Below are positions 1 to 14,736 of a stretch of DNA of 64,000 bases, piece after piece. The stretch is taken from contig NZ_LXEP01000005.1 of the NCBI RefSeq assembly GCF_001654835.1, positions 1-64,000 on the forward strand, in the 5' to 3' direction. This DNA comes from Buttiauxella gaviniae ATCC 51604 (lineage in GTDB: Bacteria > Pseudomonadota > Gammaproteobacteria > Enterobacterales > Enterobacteriaceae). Made by a program: the position numbers and the translations under genes. Position 1 is the first letter of the stretch. Each line of letters opens with the position of its first letter. The notes beneath the pieces were generated by a model that saw only the letters and a program-made list of their open reading frames with translations, was not told where the DNA came from and ran no database searches.

Positions 1-9
1 AAATTCCAT
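1..9 (-). CDS. sbmC: Start of probable DNA gyrase inhibitor GyrI/SbmC (partial)
   Basis: Only the first three codons (ATG GAA TTT) are inside the window, so the protein cannot be recognised from its own sequence. The call rests on a strong Shine-Dalgarno sequence (AGGAGG) six bases before the ATG, a LexA-type box just upstream (36-51), and position: in E. coli the LexA-controlled gene sbmC (gyrI), which protects gyrase from toxins, lies next to dacD on the same strand. The identity is inferred from synteny and the operator. Confidence 0.5.
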
Positions 10-33
10 ATGACCTCCTGACCCGATTAAAAG

Positions 34-53
34 CACTGTATATAAATACACCA
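34..53 (-). promoter_or_regulatory. LexA (SOS) box upstream of gyrI/sbmC
   Basis: The core at 36-51 reads CTGT-N8-ACAC on the plus strand with an AT-only spacer (atataaat). The LexA consensus is CTGT-N8-ACAG, so seven of eight half-site bases match. It lies about 25 bases before the start codon at 9, where it would overlap the promoter of the leftward gene. E. coli sbmC is a known LexA-repressed gene, which fits. Confidence 0.6.
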
Positions 54-167
54 CTCTATTGCTGGGAAGCAATCCTTTGGCAGGGTGATGTGGTTACTTT
101 GCGAGCAAGATCGCTTTTGCCAATAGATCGTAGTACAGACGAGAAGCACAGGTTAGAACTAAAGGCG

Positions 168-194
168 AAAAAAAGGCCGACATAAAGTCAGCCT
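168..194 (-). terminator. Intrinsic terminator of dacD
   Basis: Read on the minus strand, AGGCTGAC and GTCGGCCT form an 8-bp stem (one G-T pair) around a TTTAT loop, followed by a run of T. It starts about 20 bases past the dacD stop codon. Confidence 0.75.
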
Positions 195-213
195 GTTGAA
201 AATTTTTAAGCAA

Positions 214-1380
214 CTACAGCTTGTGGCTCAGATAATCACTAAATCGCGACCATGCACTGCCCTTTTTAACATCGGTTAGCGTCACCAGCGGCCAGTGTGC
301 AATCAGCTTGTCGCGGTCAAACAGTTCAATTTCACCAACATGTTGGTTAGCGGCGACAGGCGCTTCCATCTCCGGGTTATCAAGGACATATTTGGCTTTA
401 ATATTTGGAACTTCCGATTTTGGCAGTGCCAGATAGACATCCTGATTGGTGCCGACTTCAACTTTCTTTTGGTCGCCATACCAGACAGTTTCGGTGCCAA
501 TTTTTTTGCCTTTATGCAGCACCTGCACAGTATCAAAATTATCCTGACCCCAATGCAGCAGTTTGCGCGCCTGGTCTTCGCGGCCTTTCGGGCTTTCAGC
601 CCCCATCACCACCGCAATTAAGCGGCGCTCGCCATCAACACTTGAAGCGATAAGGTTAAAGCCTGCACTGGCAGTATGGCCGGTTTTCAAACCATCCACA
701 TTCAGCCCTTTATCCCACAATAGACCATTGCGGTTCTGCTGCGTGATACCATTCCACGTGAGGCTGCGCTCGCTATACATATGATAAAAATCAGGCTCGC
801 CGTGGATAATGGCGCGAGAAAGTACCGCTAAATCGTATGCCGAACTATGCTGGCCTGGCGCATCAAGACCGTGAACAGTTTCAAAATGGGTATCTCGCAG
901 TCGCAGTTGCTGCACGTATTTATTCATCATCGCCACAAATTGTGGCTGCCCGCCAGCGACGTAATCGGCTAACGCGACACAAGCGTCGTTCCCTGAATCA
1001 ATAATCAGCCCGCGGCTTAAATCATGTACCGTTAGTCGGTCACCGGCTTTCAAAAACATCAGCGACGAACCGTCAAAAACCGGATTCCCTTTCGCCCAGG
1101 CATCTTTACCGACGGTGACCATATCGTTTGCCGAGATACGCCCGCTATCAATGGCGCGATCCACTACATAGCCGGTCATCAGTTTGGTCAGACTCGCCGG
1201 GTTGCGTCGCACATGTTCATTTTGCGCAGCCAGAATTTGCCCGGTGGTGTAATCCATCAATACCCATGAACCCGCCTGGATTTGTGGCGGAGGTGGCGCA
1301 TTAACAAAGATATCGTCGGCAAAAGCGGTGTGAGCAGATAATGACAGCAGTGAACAGACAGCAAAAAGACGGATCTTCAA
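214..1380 (-). CDS. dacD: D-alanyl-D-alanine carboxypeptidase DacD (PBP6b)
   Basis: DacD removes the terminal D-Ala from peptidoglycan pentapeptides in the periplasm. The 388-residue product carries the three penicillin-binding motifs in order: SLTK (about residues 63-66), SGN (129-131) and KTG (232-234), with the C-terminal domain of the PBP5 family after them. The first 21 residues form a Sec signal peptide ending in AFA. I chose the TTG start at 1380 because GAGGG lies at a proper distance before it and it begins directly with the signal peptide; a longer reading from 1446 would put 22 non-signal residues in front. The gene is monocistronic with its own terminator and diverges from sbcB. 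Confidence 0.95.
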   Translation of the reverse strand: MKIRLFAVCSLLSLSAHTAFADDIFVNAPPPPQIQAGSWVLMDYTTGQILAAQNEHVRRNPASLTKLMTGYVVDRAIDSGRISANDMVTVGKDAWAKGNPVFDGSSLMFLKAGDRLTVHDLSRGLIIDSGNDACVALADYVAGGQPQFVAMMNKYVQQLRLRDTHFETVHGLDAPGQHSSAYDLAVLSRAIIHGEPDFYHMYSERSLTWNGITQQNRNGLLWDKGLNVDGLKTGHTASAGFNLIASSVDGERRLIAVVMGAESPKGREDQARKLLHWGQDNFDTVQVLHKGKKIGTETVWYGDQKKVEVGTNQDVYLALPKSEVPNIKAKYVLDNPEMEAPVAANQHVGEIELFDRDKLIAHWPLVTLTDVKKGSAWSRFSDYLSHKL

Positions 1381-1644
1381 CGATATACCCTCGGTAACAA
1401 TAAATTCAGCCGCTTCTTTTACTGGAGTTTGCGATAATTTTCGCAATTAAATTGCAAAAAGTTATGAATAATCAAATTTGCTCGCCGGATTGGATACTTC
1501 TCCCGGTGGTGCAGGCGGCGGGTTAATGGTTTACCATGGCGTTATGCAGCACCAGCAAATAATGATGAATACATGGAGAGAGTTTTAGTGGGATTTCAGT
1601 TTAATAACAGTATGTTAAACATCACTCAAGGGCGGGGATAAACC

Positions 1645-3072
1645 GTGGAAAATTCAACGAATCAACCGACCTTCCTCTTTCATGATTATGAAACTTTCGG
1701 CAAAAGCCCATCCCTTGACCGCCCGGCGCAATTTGCGGCTATTCGTACCGATGAACAATTCAATGTCATCGGTGAGCCAGAAGTCTTTTACTGCAAGCCT
1801 GCGGATGACTACCTCCCACAGCCAGAAGCTGTGATGATTACCGGCATAACGCCGCAACAAGCCCTGGCGCGCGGTGTTAATGAAGCCGATTTTGCAAAGC
1901 GCATTCACAGCATCTTCACTGTGCCGAAAACCTGCGTGATCGGTTACAACAACGTGCGATTCGATGATGAAGTTACGCGTAATATTTTTTACCGTAATTT
2001 CTACGATCCTTATGGCTGGAGCTGGCAGAACGATAATTCTCGTTGGGATTTACTCGATGTGATGCGCGCCTGTTACGCGCTGCGCCCGGAAGGAATTATC
2101 TGGCCTGAAAACGAAGAGGGGCTGCCGAGTTTTCGCCTCGAGCACCTGACCAAAGCCAATGGCATTGAACATGCGAATGCGCACGATGCGATGTCAGATG
2201 TATACGCCACTATCGCCATGGCGCAATTAGTCAAAACACGCCAGCCGCGCTTGTTTGAGTACCTCTACAGCCATCGTTCTAAGCACAAGCTCAACACGCT
2301 GATTGATATTCCGCAGATGAAACCACTGGTGCATGTTTCCGGGATGTTCGGCGCATGGCGTGGCAACACCAGTTGGATTGCGCCGCTGGCCTGGCACCCG
2401 GATAACAAAAATGCGGTGATAATGGTCGATTTAGCAGGTGATATTTCACCACTACTGGAACTTGACGCCGATACGTTACGCGAACGCTTATATACCCCGA
2501 AAGCCTCACTGGGCGATACCGCAGCCGTACCAATCAAACTGGTTCATCTGAATAAATGTCCGGTACTGGCGGTGGCAAATACGTTGCGCCCGGAAGATGC
2601 CGAACGGTTAGGAATCGATCGTAAGCGTTGCCTGGATAACCTGAAGTTACTGCGCGAGCACCCTGTGGTGCGTGAAAAAGCTGTGGCTATCTTTGCTGAA
2701 GCCGAGCCTTTTGTACCGTCTGATAATGTTGATGCGCAGCTTTATAACGGCTTTTTCAGCGATGCTGACCGCGCGGCGATGCGCATTGTGCTGCAAACCG
2801 ATCCGCAAAATCTACCGGCTTTGGATATTACGTTCGCTGATAAGCGCATTGAAAAACTGCTGTTTAACTACCGTGCCCGTAATTTCCCAGGAACACTGGA
2901 TGAAGCAGAACAACAGCGTTGGTTAGAACACCGCCGTGATGTGTTGTCTCAGGAATCGTTGCAAGCCTACGCGCAAGAACTGGAGGCGCTGTATAACCTG
3001 CATGAAGCGGACAAGGAAAAGACGGCGTTGCTTAAGGAGCTGTTTGAGTACGCTCAGTTTTTGGTAGGGTAA
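1645..3072 (+). CDS. sbcB: Exodeoxyribonuclease I
   Basis: Exonuclease I degrades single-stranded DNA 3' to 5' and acts in recombination and mismatch repair. The 475-residue product has the DEDDh nuclease residues: the pair in HDYETFG (D14, E16), D108 in the RFDDEV segment, and H180/D185 in NAHDAMSDV. The SH3-like and helical C-terminal domains of the family follow, and the length equals that of the E. coli protein. Translation starts at GTG 1645 behind GGCGGGGAT. It is transcribed away from dacD and ends in a hairpin shared with the converging plaP gene. Confidence 0.97.
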   Translation: MENSTNQPTFLFHDYETFGKSPSLDRPAQFAAIRTDEQFNVIGEPEVFYCKPADDYLPQPEAVMITGITPQQALARGVNEADFAKRIHSIFTVPKTCVIGYNNVRFDDEVTRNIFYRNFYDPYGWSWQNDNSRWDLLDVMRACYALRPEGIIWPENEEGLPSFRLEHLTKANGIEHANAHDAMSDVYATIAMAQLVKTRQPRLFEYLYSHRSKHKLNTLIDIPQMKPLVHVSGMFGAWRGNTSWIAPLAWHPDNKNAVIMVDLAGDISPLLELDADTLRERLYTPKASLGDTAAVPIKLVHLNKCPVLAVANTLRPEDAERLGIDRKRCLDNLKLLREHPVVREKAVAIFAEAEPFVPSDNVDAQLYNGFFSDADRAAMRIVLQTDPQNLPALDITFADKRIEKLLFNYRARNFPGTLDEAEQQRWLEHRRDVLSQESLQAYAQELEALYNLHEADKEKTALLKELFEYAQFLVG

Positions 3073-3080
3073 TAGATAGC

Positions 3081-3105
3081 AAAAAGGCCGCTTTCGCGGC
3101 CTTTT
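3081..3105. terminator. Bidirectional terminator between sbcB and plaP
   Basis: A perfect inverted repeat, AAAAAGGCCGC-TTTC-GCGGCCTTTTT, sits 8 bases after the sbcB stop and 13 bases after the plaP stop on the other strand. The A and T tracts make it work both ways. Confidence 0.9.
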
Positions 3106-3118
3106 TCGTATTTAGCTG

Positions 3119-4483
3119 TTACGCTAAATCTTCGTTGAATTGTGGAACCGGGTTACGGAAGCGACGAGTCACGAAGGCCAGATAGGTCAAGCCGATGGCT
3201 GCCCAAATCAGACCCAGAATCATCGAGCTTTCTTCCAGGTTAATCCACAACGCACCCACTGTCAGCGCGCCACAAATTGGCAGCACCAAATAGTTGATGT
3301 GATCTTTGATGGACTTGTTGCGCCCTTCACGAATCCAGAACTGGGAAATCACTGACAGGTTAACGAAGGTAAACGCCACCAGCGCACCAAAGTTAATCAG
3401 CGCGGTTGCTGTTACCAGGTCAAACTTAATCGCAAACAGCGCGATGATACCGACCAGTACCACGTTCAGTGCCGGGGTACGCCATTTCGGGTGGATGTAG
3501 CCGAAGAAGCGCTCAGGGAACACACCGTCTCGACCCATCACATACATCAGGCGAGAAACGCCCGCATGTGCCGCCATACCTGATGCCAGAACGGTAACAC
3601 AGGAGAAAATCAGGATGCCAAACTGGAAGGTTTTACCTGCCACGAAGAGCATGATTTCTGGCTGTGACGCGTCCGGATCGTGGAAGCGGGAGATATCCGG
3701 GAAGTACAGTTGCAGGAAGTAGGACACCACAACGAAGATCACGCCGCCAATCAGGGCAGTCAGGAAAATCGCTTTCGGGATGACACGTCCTGCATCTTTG
3801 GTTTCTTCAGACAACGAGCTAATGCCGTCAAAACCGAGGAATGAGAAGCACAGAATGGTCGCACCGGTAATCATCGGCACCACATTCGCGTGTTCCGACC
3901 AGAACGGACGAGTACTGGTTAATGTGCCCGCACCTTCACCATTTGCCACACCGTAAATAACCAGACCGGTGATGACCACCATGACGATCATTTGCAGCAC
4001 AACAATAAGGCTGTTGAAGTTAGCCACGGTTTTGATGCCGCGCAGGTTGGAGATAGTCATAAAGCCAACCAGCAGCACCACGAAAATCCACGAAGGAATC
4101 GACGGTACCAGGGCTTCAAAATAGATTTTCGCCAACAGGATGTTGATCATCGGCATAAACAGATAATCAAGCAAGGCAGACCAACCCACCATAAAGCCAA
4201 CCACTGGGTGGATTGCTTTTTGAGCGTAGGTATAGGCGGAACCCGCTGATGGGAAGCGGCGTACTAGCTTTCCATAACTTAACGCGGTGAACAAAATTGC
4301 CACAAGGGCAAACGCGTAAGCCGTAGCGACATGTCCGTCGGTAAGGCCAGATACAATCCCAAATGTATCGAACAAGGTCATAGGCTGCATATAAGCAAGG
4401 CCCATCATAACAACCGGAATGAGCGTCAGGCTCTTACGGAGTTCAACACGAGATTTTGCACCTGCGGTGACGTTAAGCGACAT
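3119..4483 (-). CDS. plaP: Putrescine importer PlaP (APC family)
   Basis: PlaP is the low-affinity, proton-driven putrescine importer of the inner membrane, known from E. coli (formerly YeeF). The 454-residue protein has the multi-segment APC permease pattern, starting with the conserved [20 protein letters not shown] stretch in helix 1 and a typical ETKDA loop in the middle. The ATG at 4483 is chosen because GGGGGA lies 7 bases before it; the in-frame ATG at 4489 is too close to that site. A terminator separates it from the upstream aminotransferase gene, so it probably has its own promoter within 4484-4650. Confidence 0.92.
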   Translation of the reverse strand: MSLNVTAGAKSRVELRKSLTLIPVVMMGLAYMQPMTLFDTFGIVSGLTDGHVATAYAFALVAILFTALSYGKLVRRFPSAGSAYTYAQKAIHPVVGFMVGWSALLDYLFMPMINILLAKIYFEALVPSIPSWIFVVLLVGFMTISNLRGIKTVANFNSLIVVLQMIVMVVITGLVIYGVANGEGAGTLTSTRPFWSEHANVVPMITGATILCFSFLGFDGISSLSEETKDAGRVIPKAIFLTALIGGVIFVVVSYFLQLYFPDISRFHDPDASQPEIMLFVAGKTFQFGILIFSCVTVLASGMAAHAGVSRLMYVMGRDGVFPERFFGYIHPKWRTPALNVVLVGIIALFAIKFDLVTATALINFGALVAFTFVNLSVISQFWIREGRNKSIKDHINYLVLPICGALTVGALWINLEESSMILGLIWAAIGLTYLAFVTRRFRNPVPQFNEDLA

Positions 4484-4650
4484 GGTCATTCCCCCAAACG
4501 GCGAATACCTGCGCAAAAGCAAAAAGCTGCCCCATCTGAATTTCCTCGGCGACACGACTGTCGTTTTTTAAAAGCTAGTATCTATCCGGTACGAAGCCCG
4601 GCCTCTTGGTTTTTTTGGCGGATGCCTGTTTGACTACTAGAACTTAATGC

Positions 4651-4687
4651 AAAAAAATAACCGACGCGTTTAACGTCGGTTTTTTGT
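4651..4687 (-). terminator. Terminator downstream of the gabT-like gene
   Basis: ACCGACG and CGTCGGT pair around a 7-base loop (4660-4680), with an A tract to the left and a T tract to the right. On the minus strand the stem is followed by TTATTTTTT, 10 bases past the aminotransferase stop. It should isolate plaP from that transcript. Confidence 0.8.
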
Positions 4688-4689
4688 TC

Positions 4690-5988
4690 TCATTTAGTGA
4701 GGCGCGTATTTTGCACCAATTCGAGGCAGGATGACAAGATATTGAGGCCTTCATTAACAATTTCTTTTTCAGCCGTTAACGGGACGAGAAAACGAATGAC
4801 ATTCGCTCTCACTCCACATGACAGCAATACCAAACCTTTTTTGCCTGCTTCTTTCACAAGTTCCTGTGTTAACTCTTTATTTGGGCGGTGGCTATCGCGT
4901 GCTTCCACCAGCTCCATTGCAATCATGGCGCCATAACCACGCACATCACCAATGCAATCAAATTGCTCCGCCATCTCATGCAAACGATGGGTAATGAGCT
5001 CACCAATTTCCTGTGCTTTTTGATTGAGGTTTTCTTGCTCAATAACATCAGTGACCGCCAGTGCCGCCGCAATGGCCACAGGCGAGCCCGCATAGGTGCC
5101 ACCAAGACCACCTGGCATCGCCTTATCGAACAGCGATTTTTTGCCAACAAGCGCTGAAAGTGGGAAGCCGCCTGCAAGGCTTTTTGCCATGGTGATGAGA
5201 TCCGGCTCCACCTCGCTATGTTCAATTGCGAAGGTTTTACCAGTGCGGCAGAAACCACTTTGGATTTCATCTGCAATCAGAACGATGCCGTGCTTATCGC
5301 ACAACGCCCGCAGTTGCTTCATAAAGGAAGGTGACGCGGCATAGAAACCGCCCTCACCTTGCACCGGCTCAATAATGATGGCGGCGACTTCGTCTGGCGA
5401 AACATCAGCAGCAAAAATACCCGCCAATGACGCCAGCGCCTGAGTGTCACTCACGCCAAGATAGGCCGCCGGATAAGGAGCGTGATAAATGCCTGCCGGG
5501 AATGGACCATAGCCCTTTTTATACGGCTGCACTTTACCCGTTAAGGCCATACCGAGTAAGGTCCGGCCGTGGAAGGCCCCACGAAATGCGATGATGGCCG
5601 AACGCCCCGTCGCAATACGTGCCACTTTAATGGCATTTTCGACCGCCTCGGCACCCGTGGTAAGGAACAGCGTCTGGCATGGTTCGCTTATCGGCACCAA
5701 TTTGTTTAGCCGTTCGGCAAGCTCAATATAGTTGCCGTAGGGGGTCACCTGGAAACAAGGATGGGTAAATTTTTCAAGTTGTTGACGCACCGCATCAATG
5801 ACTGCGGGGTGATTATGCCCGGTATTTAGCACCGCAATACCCGAGGCAAAATCGATATAGCGTTTGCCTTCAACATCCCATAATTCGGCATTTTTCGCTT
5901 TTTCGATGTATACCGGCAGTGCATTGCCGACCCCATGAGGAACCGCCTGTTCACGCCGCGACTGCCATTGCTGATTGGTTTGCTTCAT
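4690..5988 (-). CDS. 4-aminobutyrate aminotransferase family protein (GabT/PuuE-like)
   Basis: This is a class-III PLP-dependent aminotransferase, 432 residues. Visible hallmarks are TTGAEAVENAIK (about 110-121), EPVQGEGGF, the IADEIQSGFCRTG block with the PLP-contacting Asp (240), and the Schiff-base Lys in TMAKSLAGGFP (269). The closest families I know are E. coli GabT and PuuE, which move the amino group of GABA to 2-oxoglutarate to give succinic semialdehyde. The ATG at 5988 has AAGGAG at good spacing; an upstream extension is not supported. It lies between the putrescine importer gene plaP and the LysR gene yeeY, where E. coli has no such gene. That suggests, but does not prove, a role in putrescine-derived GABA use. 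Confidence 0.85.
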   Translation of the reverse strand: MKQTNQQWQSRREQAVPHGVGNALPVYIEKAKNAELWDVEGKRYIDFASGIAVLNTGHNHPAVIDAVRQQLEKFTHPCFQVTPYGNYIELAERLNKLVPISEPCQTLFLTTGAEAVENAIKVARIATGRSAIIAFRGAFHGRTLLGMALTGKVQPYKKGYGPFPAGIYHAPYPAAYLGVSDTQALASLAGIFAADVSPDEVAAIIIEPVQGEGGFYAASPSFMKQLRALCDKHGIVLIADEIQSGFCRTGKTFAIEHSEVEPDLITMAKSLAGGFPLSALVGKKSLFDKAMPGGLGGTYAGSPVAIAAALAVTDVIEQENLNQKAQEIGELITHRLHEMAEQFDCIGDVRGYGAMIAMELVEARDSHRPNKELTQELVKEAGKKGLVLLSCGVRANVIRFLVPLTAEKEIVNEGLNILSSCLELVQNTRLTK

Positions 5989-6127
5989 ACAGACTCCTTG
6001 CGTGCAAAAAAACTCCGCAAAACAACGCAGAGAAGAAAATTTAAACGCGAAGACATATTCAGAAGAAATAACGAGCCACTTTAAACAATAGATGTGAGCC
6101 AGGCGCTCTGCCACTCACCCAAAAGCA

Positions 6128-7042
6128 TTATTTTTGCGCAGTTCCGTATACCAGCGCGATTTCGGGACTGTTGACGATTTGCTCTCGCCACCATTCACTG
6201 GCAAGCCCGGCAGTCTGTTCATTCCAGCCAATCCATACCGGAACAAAAGGCACATGGGAAACAACCTGCTTTTCCACCAGCACGCCACTTTCGATAAAAC
6301 GCTGCGCCATGTAACGGGGAACGTAACCACAGCCAATGCCGCTGATTTGCAGCTCAAGTTTGGTTTTGAAATCAAAAACGGTGATGGCATCTTGTTCTTC
6401 GAGTAAATGCATCGAACGTGACGGCTCAAGACGCGATGTGTCGCCAACTACAACTGCACGACTGCGTTTGATAACCCGGCGAGTGAGTGGTTCTTCAGCT
6501 TCAGCAAGTGGGTGATGAGGTGCAATAACAAAGATACTTTCAAGCTGACCAAGCAGCGTAAAACCAAAACCACTCAGCGACGGTGGGTCACTCATGGCGC
6601 CGACAATAATATCCGCCCGCCCTTCGGTAAGGGCTTCCCAAGAGCCACCCAGCACGCCGTTGATGAATTTCAGCCGCGTCACGCTATAACTTTTGTAGAA
6701 AGCTTCAATAAGTGGTGTCAGTAAGGAGAATGGGAAAGAGTCATCAACGCCAATCACCAGTTCGTTTTCCCATCCCTGATGAAGTTTGATGGCCTGCTGT
6801 TCCAGTTCGCGCACCGTATGCAGAACTTCGCGCCCTTTTTCCAGCAGAAGCTGACCCGTTCGCGTAAAACGCGCGCGATGCCCTGAACGGTCGAGGATTT
6901 GAATGTTGAGATCGTTTTCGAGTTTTTGAACGGTGTAACTGAGTGCGGAAGGCGTTTTAAAGAGCTTTGTTGCCGCCGCAGCAAAGCTCCCTTCTTTATC
7001 GAGGGTATCGAGAATGATCAGTACATCCAGCAGTGGTTTCAT
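6128..7042 (-). CDS. yeeY: LysR-type transcriptional regulator YeeY
   Basis: The 304-residue protein has an N-terminal winged helix-turn-helix (about residues 5-62, with SFAAAATKLFKTPSALSYTV as recognition region) and a C-terminal periplasmic-binding-like effector domain. This is the LysR layout, and the length fits E. coli YeeY, whose target is not established to my knowledge. AGGAAC precedes the ATG. It is followed after about 140 bases by the gabT-like gene on the same strand, so the two may be cotranscribed. LysR regulators often control adjacent genes, which makes the aminotransferase or plaP a reasonable target; this is inference. Confidence 0.85.
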   Translation of the reverse strand: MKPLLDVLIILDTLDKEGSFAAAATKLFKTPSALSYTVQKLENDLNIQILDRSGHRARFTRTGQLLLEKGREVLHTVRELEQQAIKLHQGWENELVIGVDDSFPFSLLTPLIEAFYKSYSVTRLKFINGVLGGSWEALTEGRADIIVGAMSDPPSLSGFGFTLLGQLESIFVIAPHHPLAEAEEPLTRRVIKRSRAVVVGDTSRLEPSRSMHLLEEQDAITVFDFKTKLELQISGIGCGYVPRYMAQRFIESGVLVEKQVVSHVPFVPVWIGWNEQTAGLASEWWREQIVNSPEIALVYGTAQK

Positions 7043-7080
7043 ACTCGTTCCTGAAAGTCACGAGCAACACCCCACAGCGG

Positions 7081-7908
7081 TTACTGCATGGGCATTACCA
7101 GCGGGTTTGGATACTGATATTCAAACCCAAGTTCATTGCAAATACGGTTGCCATCCACCAGCTTACCGTGGCCATTTTGCGTTTCAGTGCGAAAAAGGGG
7201 TGCGTCTAAATTCATCTGTCGTGCCATCAAAGAGTAGAACTCGGCACGAGTTGGGTGAGCTGGCGCACATAAATTATAGATGTGCCCGCCTTTCGGAGCC
7301 TGTAGCAACAGCGTAATTGCTGAAATAACATCTTCAAGGTGTACCAGATTGACTCCATGAGCGCCATTTGCGACATCGGTTTTTCCTGCAAGAAAACGAC
7401 CAGGATGGCGTTCCGGCCCAACCAAACCCGCAAGACGCAGAATATCTACCGAAGTACCCGGCAAGTCATGCAGCCAGGTTTCCAGCTCTTTTAGCACCCG
7501 CCCACTGGCGGTAACGGGCTCAAGCGACGAAGTTTCTTTAACGCTGCCTTCAGCTTCACCATACACAGACGTGGAGCTGGTAAAAATAATACGCGGAATA
7601 TTATGAGCCAGAGCGCTATCAACAATTTCCTGCACCGCCTGCAGGTAAAAATCGTCGCCTTCACCAGTACGACGAGCGGGCAGCGTTATCACTAATGCAT
7701 CCGCATCCAGCAGTGCATCCAGATCGTCGCTGTCACAAACCAGTTCAGGAGTCAGTTGCAACTGATAACTGTCAATTCCACTCATTCTTGCGGCGTCGAC
7801 ACCATCAAGGGTGGTTTTACTTCCTGTCACTTGCCAGCCACGCGCTGACAATGACATCGCCAGTGGCATTCCCAGCCACCCTAACCCGACAATCGCAACC
7901 TTTTTCAT
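7081..7908 (-). CDS. yeeZ: NAD(P)-binding epimerase-like protein YeeZ
   Basis: The 275-residue protein has an N-terminal Rossmann fold with GLGWLG (residues 8-13) and an SSTSVYG motif, as in extended short-chain dehydrogenases and nucleotide-sugar epimerases. Length and position match E. coli YeeZ, a conserved protein without an assigned substrate that lies directly before the his operon. AGGAGAGAAGGC precedes the ATG. Only 38 bases separate its stop from the yeeY start on the same strand, so both could share a transcript. The substrate cannot be told from sequence. Confidence 0.85.
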   Translation of the reverse strand: MKKVAIVGLGWLGMPLAMSLSARGWQVTGSKTTLDGVDAARMSGIDSYQLQLTPELVCDSDDLDALLDADALVITLPARRTGEGDDFYLQAVQEIVDSALAHNIPRIIFTSSTSVYGEAEGSVKETSSLEPVTASGRVLKELETWLHDLPGTSVDILRLAGLVGPERHPGRFLAGKTDVANGAHGVNLVHLEDVISAITLLLQAPKGGHIYNLCAPAHPTRAEFYSLMARQMNLDAPLFRTETQNGHGKLVDGNRICNELGFEYQYPNPLVMPMQ

Positions 7909-8105
7909 GCCTTCTCTCCTGGATTACAGCATATCTCTCTGCTGTGCTTTTTAGCCCTTCATTAAGGCTACGCCACGTTACGACAACTGACAATCAATGG
8001 CACTAAACAGAATATTAATTGGCGGGGTAAAAAGCCCTTGCACAAGGCACTGCATATGGTTTACGTTAAAAGCACATCATGAATAAACATTCATACGAGA
8101 ATTTT
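7909..8105. other. yeeZ/his divergent intergenic region
   Basis: This non-coding stretch holds the yeeZ promoter region (leftward) and the his promoter (rightward). Together with hisL and the attenuator it forms the 382-base gap before hisG. No further structure was seen. Confidence 0.6.
8038..8067 (+). promoter_or_regulatory. Primary his operon promoter
   Basis: TTGCAC (8038-8043) and TACGTT (8062-8067) are spaced by 18 bases. The segment from -10 onward (ACGTTAAAAG...GAATAAACATTCA) resembles the hisp1 promoter and leader of Salmonella and E. coli as I remember it. The transcript would start near 8074, about 30 bases before hisL. Confidence 0.6.
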
Positions 8106-8156
8106 ATGACACGCGTTCAAACTGCTATCCACCATCATCACCATCATCCTGACTAG
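8106..8156 (+). CDS. hisL: his operon leader peptide
   Basis: The 16-residue reading frame encodes MTRVQTAIHHHHHHPD, with six consecutive His codons. Translation of this peptide senses charged tRNA-His: stalling at the His run lets the leader RNA fold into the antiterminator. The E. coli peptide starts MTRVQFK and has seven His. The TAI replacement and the shorter run are differences, but the logic is intact. Confidence 0.95.
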   Translation: MTRVQTAIHHHHHHPD

Positions 8157-8220
8157 TCTTTCAGGCGATGTGTGCTGGGAGACAGAAAAATCTTCCAGTG
8201 GTGCATGAACGAGTCAATAA

Positions 8221-8254
8221 GCCCCCGGAAGATTTCTTCCGGGGGCTTTTTTTT
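8221..8254 (+). terminator. his attenuator (intrinsic terminator)
   Basis: GCCCCCGGAAGA and TCTTCCGGGGGC form a perfect 12-bp stem with a two-base loop (8221-8246), followed by eight T. It lies 64 bases after hisL and 36 bases before hisG. An upstream AATCTTCC (8189-8196) can pair with the GGAAGATT of the stem to build the competing antiterminator. Confidence 0.93.
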
Positions 8255-8290
8255 GGACGTCAGACAAGAATTAATTAGGGGAAACCATCA

Positions 8291-9190
8291 ATGTTAGACA
8301 ACACACGTTTACGCATAGCTATTCAGAAATCAGGCCGTTTAAGCGATGATTCACGCGAATTGCTCGCGCGCTGTGGCATAAAAATTAACCTGCATACTCA
8401 GCGCCTGATTGCGTTAGCAGAAAACATGCCTATCGATATTCTGCGTGTTCGTGATGACGATATTCCTGGGCTGATTATGGACGGTGTGGTGGATCTGGGC
8501 ATTATCGGCGAGAACGTGCTGGAAGAAGAGTTGCTAACGCGCCGCGCTCAGGGCGAGGACCCACGTTATTTCACGCTGCGTCGTCTGGATTTCGGTGGTT
8601 GCCGCTTCTCTCTGGCGATTTCTGTTGATGAACCCTGGGATGGCCCAGCCAGCCTGAACAATAAGCGTATCGCGACTTCTTACCCTCACCTGTTGAAGCG
8701 ATACCTTGATGGCAAAGGTGTGCAGTTTAAATCCTGCCTGTTAAACGGTTCTGTTGAAGTGGCTCCACGTGCGGGTCTGGCAGATGCCATTTGTGACCTC
8801 GTTTCCACTGGCGCAACTCTTGAAGCCAACGGCCTGCGTGAAGTTGAAGTGATTTACCGCTCCAAAGCCTGCCTTATTCAACGCGACGGTGAAATGCCTG
8901 AAGCCAAGCAACAGCTCATCGACAAACTGATGACCCGTATTCAGGGCGTGATTCAGGCGCGTGAATCGAAATACATTATGTTGCATGCACCAAGCGAGCG
9001 CCTGGATGAGATTATTTCTCTACTGCCAGGCGCTGAACGCCCAACCATTCTGCCGCTGGCAGGGGACCAACAGCGTGTAGCAATGCACATGGTGAGCAGC
9101 GAAACGCTGTTCTGGGAAACCATGGAGAAACTGAAAGCGCTGGGTGCCAGTTCAATTCTGGTGTTACCAATTGAGAAGATGATGGAGTAA
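8291..9190 (+). CDS. hisG: ATP phosphoribosyltransferase
   Basis: HisG catalyses the first step of histidine synthesis, joining ATP and PRPP to phosphoribosyl-ATP, and is feedback-inhibited by histidine. The 299-residue length is that of the long, hexameric form, with the C-terminal regulatory ACT-like domain (from about residue 225) that binds histidine. The phosphate-binding segment [14 protein letters not shown] is visible near residues 169-182. It is the first structural gene after the attenuator and is followed after 4 bases by hisD. Confidence 0.98.
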   Translation: MLDNTRLRIAIQKSGRLSDDSRELLARCGIKINLHTQRLIALAENMPIDILRVRDDDIPGLIMDGVVDLGIIGENVLEEELLTRRAQGEDPRYFTLRRLDFGGCRFSLAISVDEPWDGPASLNNKRIATSYPHLLKRYLDGKGVQFKSCLLNGSVEVAPRAGLADAICDLVSTGATLEANGLREVEVIYRSKACLIQRDGEMPEAKQQLIDKLMTRIQGVIQARESKYIMLHAPSERLDEIISLLPGAERPTILPLAGDQQRVAMHMVSSETLFWETMEKLKALGASSILVLPIEKMME

Positions 9191-9194
9191 CACC

Positions 9195-14729
<5,535 letters not shown>

Positions 14730-14736
<7 letters not shown>

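Noticed and set aside
8130-8147. Short repeats of CAC/CAT as a possible microsatellite or repeat array
   Set aside because: They are the regulatory His codons of hisL.
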